A stretch of 64,000 nucleotides of DNA, taken from positions 66,334-130,333 of the forward strand of contig JAAOMT010000366.1 of NCBI GenBank assembly GCA_016748015.1. The letters run 5' to 3'. The DNA is from Geosiphon pyriformis (taxonomy: Eukaryota; Glomeromycota; Glomeromycetes; Archaeosporales; Geosiphonaceae). Below the pieces are notes generated by a model. The model ran no database searches. It saw only the letters and a program-made list of their open reading frames with translations, and was not told where the DNA came from. Numbering within the stretch: the stretch's first letter is position 1; the number at the start of each line of letters is the position of its first letter. Of the stretch, positions 59,221 to 64,000 are shown in pieces. The position numbers were made by a program, and so were the translations under genes.

Positions 59221-60890
59221 ATGAAAATTTTACACGATTTAGGTAATAAAGAAAACTCAAATATCACTCAAATTTTCAGTTTGACACAAATTTTGAAACC
59301 AGATTTCTCTTATACTAATTTTTGTCAATTTCGCAAAATAGAGAAGATTAAATTATGCCTTATTTCAGGTCTATATTCTTGTATTACAATACACAAATGG
59401 AAGTACACTTTGAGACTATTTAAAGAATCATTTTTAATTGCTTGAAATTAGTAAGAAAATTGAGCTAGCAAAAAACATGGTCAATGGTCAATGCTATAAC
59501 ATATTTGCATGAGAACAAGATATTGCATAGGAATTTAGTGAGTTACTTTATTTAAAACTGAAAATCTTTGAAGTTAATCAATTATAGATTTATAATCTTT
59601 TTTTCATAATTAAGCATACTCATATATAATGAGAAGCGATTTTAGCGGATTTTGGGCTATCAAAATCAGAAAATGATACAATTTCATCATAATATGGTTT
59701 GGGGTTAGTTCCTTATACAGACCCAGTTAGCTTTGAAGAGCATACCGCAACATCTGATATCTATTCGTTAGGTGTTTTGCTATGAGAAATTGCAAGCAGC
59801 TATCCACTGACTTAGAACCGTTCGAGAGATCCCACATTAGCTAATGAAATTTTTAAATGGGACAAGAGAATGTTGCGTAGAAATTTTCAGAAGTGAAGTA
59901 GGGGGATCGCCTTCTCATCTATTGAATATCTCATATGTTCAACTTTATGAAAAATTCTGGTCAGATCTCATAAAAGGTAGACTTGATTTGATTTTATATT
60001 CCAAACTTTTTTTTTCAGTATGAATTCATATTTATTCAATTAATATAATAATAGAACGTCCAATGATTATTGATGTTCAATAAAAATTTTTAGAAAATTA
60101 CTAAGTTTCCAGAGGTGTATATTGCTAGCAAACAAGATGACATACAGTCGTAACCTGATTCATATGTCCTGTATCATAATGAGCAAGGAGTGAAACAATT
60201 GAATTGGGAAATTAAGAGGTTGTATCGGGTTGCTGCCGAACAAAGTGATGCAATTTTGCAAATCAACCTGGGTAATATGTATTTGAATGGTTGAGGAGCG
60301 AAACGATCTGAAGAGAAAGCTGTGAAATGATATCGAGCTGCTGCTGAACAAAGTTATGCAGTAGTGCAAGAAAATCTAGATGATTTGTATTTGAATGGCA
60401 ATGGAATTGAGCAATCGAATGAGGAAGCTTTGAAGTGGTATTGGGCTGCTGCCGAACAAGGTTGTGAAGAAGCGCAAACCAAACTGGGTGATATGTATTT
60501 GTATGACCGAGGAATTAAGCAATCAAATAAAGAAGCTGTGAAATGGTATCGGGATGCTGCTGAAAAGGGTCATAGAATGTCACAAGAAAAACTGGCTTAT
60601 AGTTATAGATATTGGGAAGGAATTAAGCAATCAGATGAAGAAGCTGTGAAATGCTGCCGAACAAGGTTTTGAAGAAGCGCAAATCAATTTGGATAATATG
60701 TGTTCGAATAGCCAAAGAGTTTGGCATTCATATGAGGAAGCTGTGGAGTAGTATCTGAACAAGAATATGCAGAAGCACAATAAAAAATTTTGGTGAAATT
60801 TAGTGGGAGCTCAGCAATCGAATGAGAAAGCTGTGAAGTGGTATCGGGCTGCAGCTAAACAAGTTTATTCATTTTGCACAATATAATTTT
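59221..60890 (+). pseudogene. Kinase-Sel1 pseudogene, second subfamily
   Basis: Kinase pieces in order: NITQIFSLTQILKP (59260-59300), YILVLQYTNGSTL with a stop after it (59370-59415), LLEISKKIELAKNMVNG (59440-59490), then YLHENKILHRNL before a GTGAGT donor (59505-59540; HRD reads HRN). ILADFGLSKSEND, DIYSLGVLL and a TGA in place of the Trp codon follow (59640-59790). Then come Sel1-type repeats of the form WYRAAAEQG...AQxNLGxMYLNGxG (about 60200-60880). Only 60364-60660 is open over several repeats. There are at least five in-frame stops and several frameshifts. The repeat type (AAEQG, KQSNEEAVKWY) differs from the KNFEKAFELYSKAAEAG type of the other loci, so this is a separate lineage. Confidence 0.78.
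60364..60672 (+). repeat. Sel1 repeats (open part of the pseudogene)
   Basis: About three 36-codon Sel1-type repeats in one open frame, with EAVKWYRDAAEKGH and LGDMYLYDRGIKQSN as typical segments. The frame is lost after AVKCC. Similar repeats continue out of frame on both sides. Confidence 0.7.
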
Positions 60891-60894
60891 GATA

Positions 60895-63800
60895 AAATAT
60901 ATTATAGAATGATGAGTCTCTTTCCGTAAAGTTTCACAATTGAATCTTTATAATTTTTCTAGCGACAGATATCAATTATGAAAATATAAGCAAAATGAAC
61001 AGCGGTTTATCAAGTATTACTTCTTGATTTTTGATTTCAAAATTTAAATCTTTATTCATCAATAAATATTTATTTTTCTAGACAATACTATTGTTATGGT
61101 CAGATGTAACACGCTAACAGATAGCAAGGGAGAACAGTATTGTATGGTGATAAAAATAATCAAAAGGTAATTCAATTTTAATGAGCGAATTGAATTAGTA
61201 GGGATTCAATTTGCGAGATCAGTCTGATAAATATCTCAGTCACTATTCTTTCCAAAAGGTAACAAGGGAATCTGAAGGTAGAGGGATAGTCCATACTGTC
61301 AACGAAAAAATAACACACTAGTATAATTCTATGCTTCATGTCAGCACTCTTAGAGTTCAATAACAGGTATCAGTTGTACATTTCAATAAATATTTATTCA
61401 ATATACTTTACCTCACAAAACTAACAATTATACAAATCAAGAAAAGAAAAGAAAAAGGAAAAGAAATATTGAAAAGGAAATAAAGAAGTTAATATTTTTG
61501 TATTAATCTTTGTTTGGAACTCTAGTCTGAATTCAATGATATTTTACAGGTTTGTAAAGTCTTGTTTTTATACTCTCGAAAAGGGATCAATAATCAGGTT
61601 AGTGATCACATCAATGATTCGGTCAAGTTATTGAAAAAATTAAAAGTTTTCGATAATAGCTTTTTTAATGGTTTTGACTTTAATATCCAGTTAACGATTG
61701 TTTTTTCTAAATGGATTAAGAGTTGTTAGGTTAAGAATTACTTTTTTAAATTTACTTAGTCGTCAAGTTTATATATATAATAGCAATATCACATAGTTTT
61801 ATAAGTTATTATTGTAAAATTTTTTATCAGAAATTTAATTATTTAATCCCAATTTAATGCAAAAAAAATATTTTATAGAGTCAAACTAATTTTTTAAGAA
61901 TTTGAAAGAAATCTAAATAATATAATTTATATATTTCTTTTAAAAAAAAATATTTATTATTTATTATTATGTACAGGGTTATACTATCAATGGAATGAAT
62001 TTACCAAAAACTATGTTAAATCATCATTTCCGATTTCCGATTTCCGATTTCATATTTACATTTTTATCTCTAATTTATGTTTAAATTTAATTGGATAACA
62101 ACTCGAAATGGTGACAAAATTCATATTTTTAAGAGCCTAACTAAAGTAGATATGAAATTTGGTTAGAAATTGATGAGTTCAGATTTTTCAATTTTAAACG
62201 CTTGAGTGGGTAGCTTACTTTCGAAATTCGATTAATCACTTTAGATAATAAAAATTTTTAGGAAATGACAATAAAATGAATTAGCGAAAAAAAAAAAAGG
62301 AAAAAAACATCTCTTTGTGATAGGAGAGTCTTAATAAGAAACAGGAACAAAATTCTTATCTGTTCTATTATTAGGGGTTTCTCATATTTAAATGTTTTAA
62401 TAATCTTAAAAAGGGGAACAAGTGGTTCAATACATTAATTAGTTTCTTTCTTTAATTTCTTGGAAATTCCTTTTAATATTATAATAATTCGCGATTAATA
62501 GAATATGAAGTTTTTTAAGAATAAACTTAAACTTAAAGTTTCCTACTCGTGATTAAGATAAAAGTTAATTATATGAAACATTTTTATTTATCAATTGAAA
62601 TTATCCAATCCCTTTATTAAATCATCAGGCGTTTTGACTATATGAAATAAGTTATTCATCCAGTAATAGTTTACAAGAACACAGAAAATTTATTGAAATT
62701 CAGAGTAGAAAAAAATTAGAAATTTCTGCTCAACATATCGTAGTTAACCTTAGGGGCAAAAGAATCAATGCAATTTTTTTTTCAGGTTTTTTCGATTTTT
62801 CTCAAAAAATCTTCAACATCTAATTTCTGAACAGCGATTTTAGAAAGAAAGAAATAATTTGAAATTTTAATTGGGTACAAGTTTTTAAAAAAATCAACTT
62901 TGAAACTTTTGTTTACCGTCTTTAATAAGTTCTTTTACTTTTTCACTCAATTGAATAAAAGCTTTACTGAGCTCGAGAAGAGTTCCGGAATTACAAGTAT
63001 AAATGAAAATTTTGATAAACCAGTCTTTACTGATTTGTATATAAAGAATCTCCAAAAAATATTATTATTCTTTGATTCTTTTCAATCATCTAACTTAATG
63101 TTGGCCATTGAAATCATTCCTCAATTTTTGGCAAAAACATTGAGTGACAAGGATGAATGATAGAGAAATGTCCAATTTTGATTGGATATAGGTTCCTGAA
63201 AGACTGATATCACCAACTTTATCCTTAAATTCATTTGTTACAATTTCAATGAGAATTTGTCTCTAAAAAATCTATCTTATAACCGAGTGCTCTATAAGGG
63301 GTCTGACCATTGGATAATACAGCCTTCTCTTTACCAACGAAGCAAGTATCCAGATCGAATAATCGAATTCCTAATAATTTATTAATTGTGGATATACATG
63401 TATATAATTTTTTAGTAATATTAAAAAAAGAAATGAATAACTTACCAAAATTCAATTGGGTAGCAACATTTTGGCTAAAATTATTGTTAAAAAGGCCAGT
63501 TATGGGGAATACTTTCACATGTATTTTGGATATATCGCATACCGTTGAACTTAACCTACATATTTCTCCATTGAAAATTAATTCAAAGTTTATTTTTGAT
63601 TGTACTTTAGTTTCTTTTATTTTAAGAAAATATAAATTAAATACATTGTATAACTTTTTATTATATCATAAAAATGTTTTATTGAAAAAAAAGATTGGAA
63701 ATTTTAACTTTAAAATTTATATGTATTATTATTATTATTATTATTATTATTTAATTATTAATCTATAATATTTCGTAAATCATTATATTAGAATTGAAGC

Positions 63801-64000
63801 GCCTTCTTATTTTAAAATATGTAGTTTCATTTCTTAAAACTTGATTTAATTTTTTATTTTATTCATTTGCACAAAAATTTCATTTTATTTAAGGAAATTT
63901 ACTAATTTAAAAAATGGAAACCAGAATTTAGACAGCATAGACTCCATGTCATCTTTTATTAATAGATTGCTATTTTTATATTGAGTGTTTCAAACCATCG
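60895..64000. other. AT-rich terminal stretch, no supportable gene
   Basis: Frames at 62900-63160 (plus, contains LEKSSGITSINENFDKPVF) and 63310-63768 (plus; a competing minus frame at 63246-63518) are open, but neither has a recognisable motif or clear splice structure. There is a CCGATTT triplication near 62027-62050 and a (TAT)n tract at about 63720-63752 that yields a poly-Tyr tail in one frame. Confidence 0.4.

Noticed and set aside
63246-63768. Two overlapping ORFs on opposite strands
   Set aside because: Neither has recognisable motifs or a clear compositional advantage, and the plus-strand one ends in a microsatellite-derived poly-Tyr tail.

Overview
This window looks like the nuclear genome of an arbuscular mycorrhizal fungus (Glomeromycotina, Rhizophagus-like). 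That is an inference from three features: very AT-rich DNA with small GT-AG introns, an excess of tyrosine-kinase-like (TKL) protein kinases including kinase-Sel1 fusions, and many decayed gene and transposon copies. It contains one assembly gap (N run, 27745-27951).

Only four gene models read cleanly through all their splice sites. (1) A kinase plus eight-repeat Sel1 protein on the minus strand (6873-9040, 4 exons, 642 aa). (2) An eight-exon plus-strand gene (18897-21268, 530 aa) with a possible PD-(D/E)XK-nuclease-like C-terminal half. (3) A TKL pseudokinase on the plus strand (31835-33758, 4 exons, 508 aa) in which the catalytic HRD reads HRN. (4) A SAP-domain protein on the minus strand (55463-56418, 2 exons, 285 aa) whose DNA-binding motif is rebuilt across an intron.

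The rest is mostly wreckage. The kinase-Sel1 gene has an inverted, decayed duplicate at 40400-41969 whose roughly 2 kb downstream flank is also duplicated, and a smaller relic at 11.1-11.5 kb. Other kinase pseudogenes lie at 13.9-15.1 kb and 59.2-60.9 kb. A gene resembling the phloem-protein-2 (PP2) family is present as two halves on opposite strands: its C-terminal exons at 23865-24476 (plus) and its N-terminal exons at 28865-29390 (minus). A single inversion of about 5 kb would put them back in order and in frame at the junction; the inverted segment contains two minisatellites, a hairpin and the N gap. A dead Tc1/mariner element with perfect terminal repeats lies at 45199-46482 and a second transposase relic at 48.15-48.33 kb. 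Several other stretches (17.1-18.7, 35.5, 40.0, 58.7 kb) carry protein-like reading frames I could not name.

Between these lie AT deserts (1-2.8, 9.1-11, 11.5-13.4, 48.9-54.5, 57.1-58.6 kb) with no supportable gene. No tRNA, rRNA or CRISPR array was recognised. Kinase loci are unusually dense (six in 64 kb), but only the 6.9-9.0 kb copy keeps an undamaged catalytic set.
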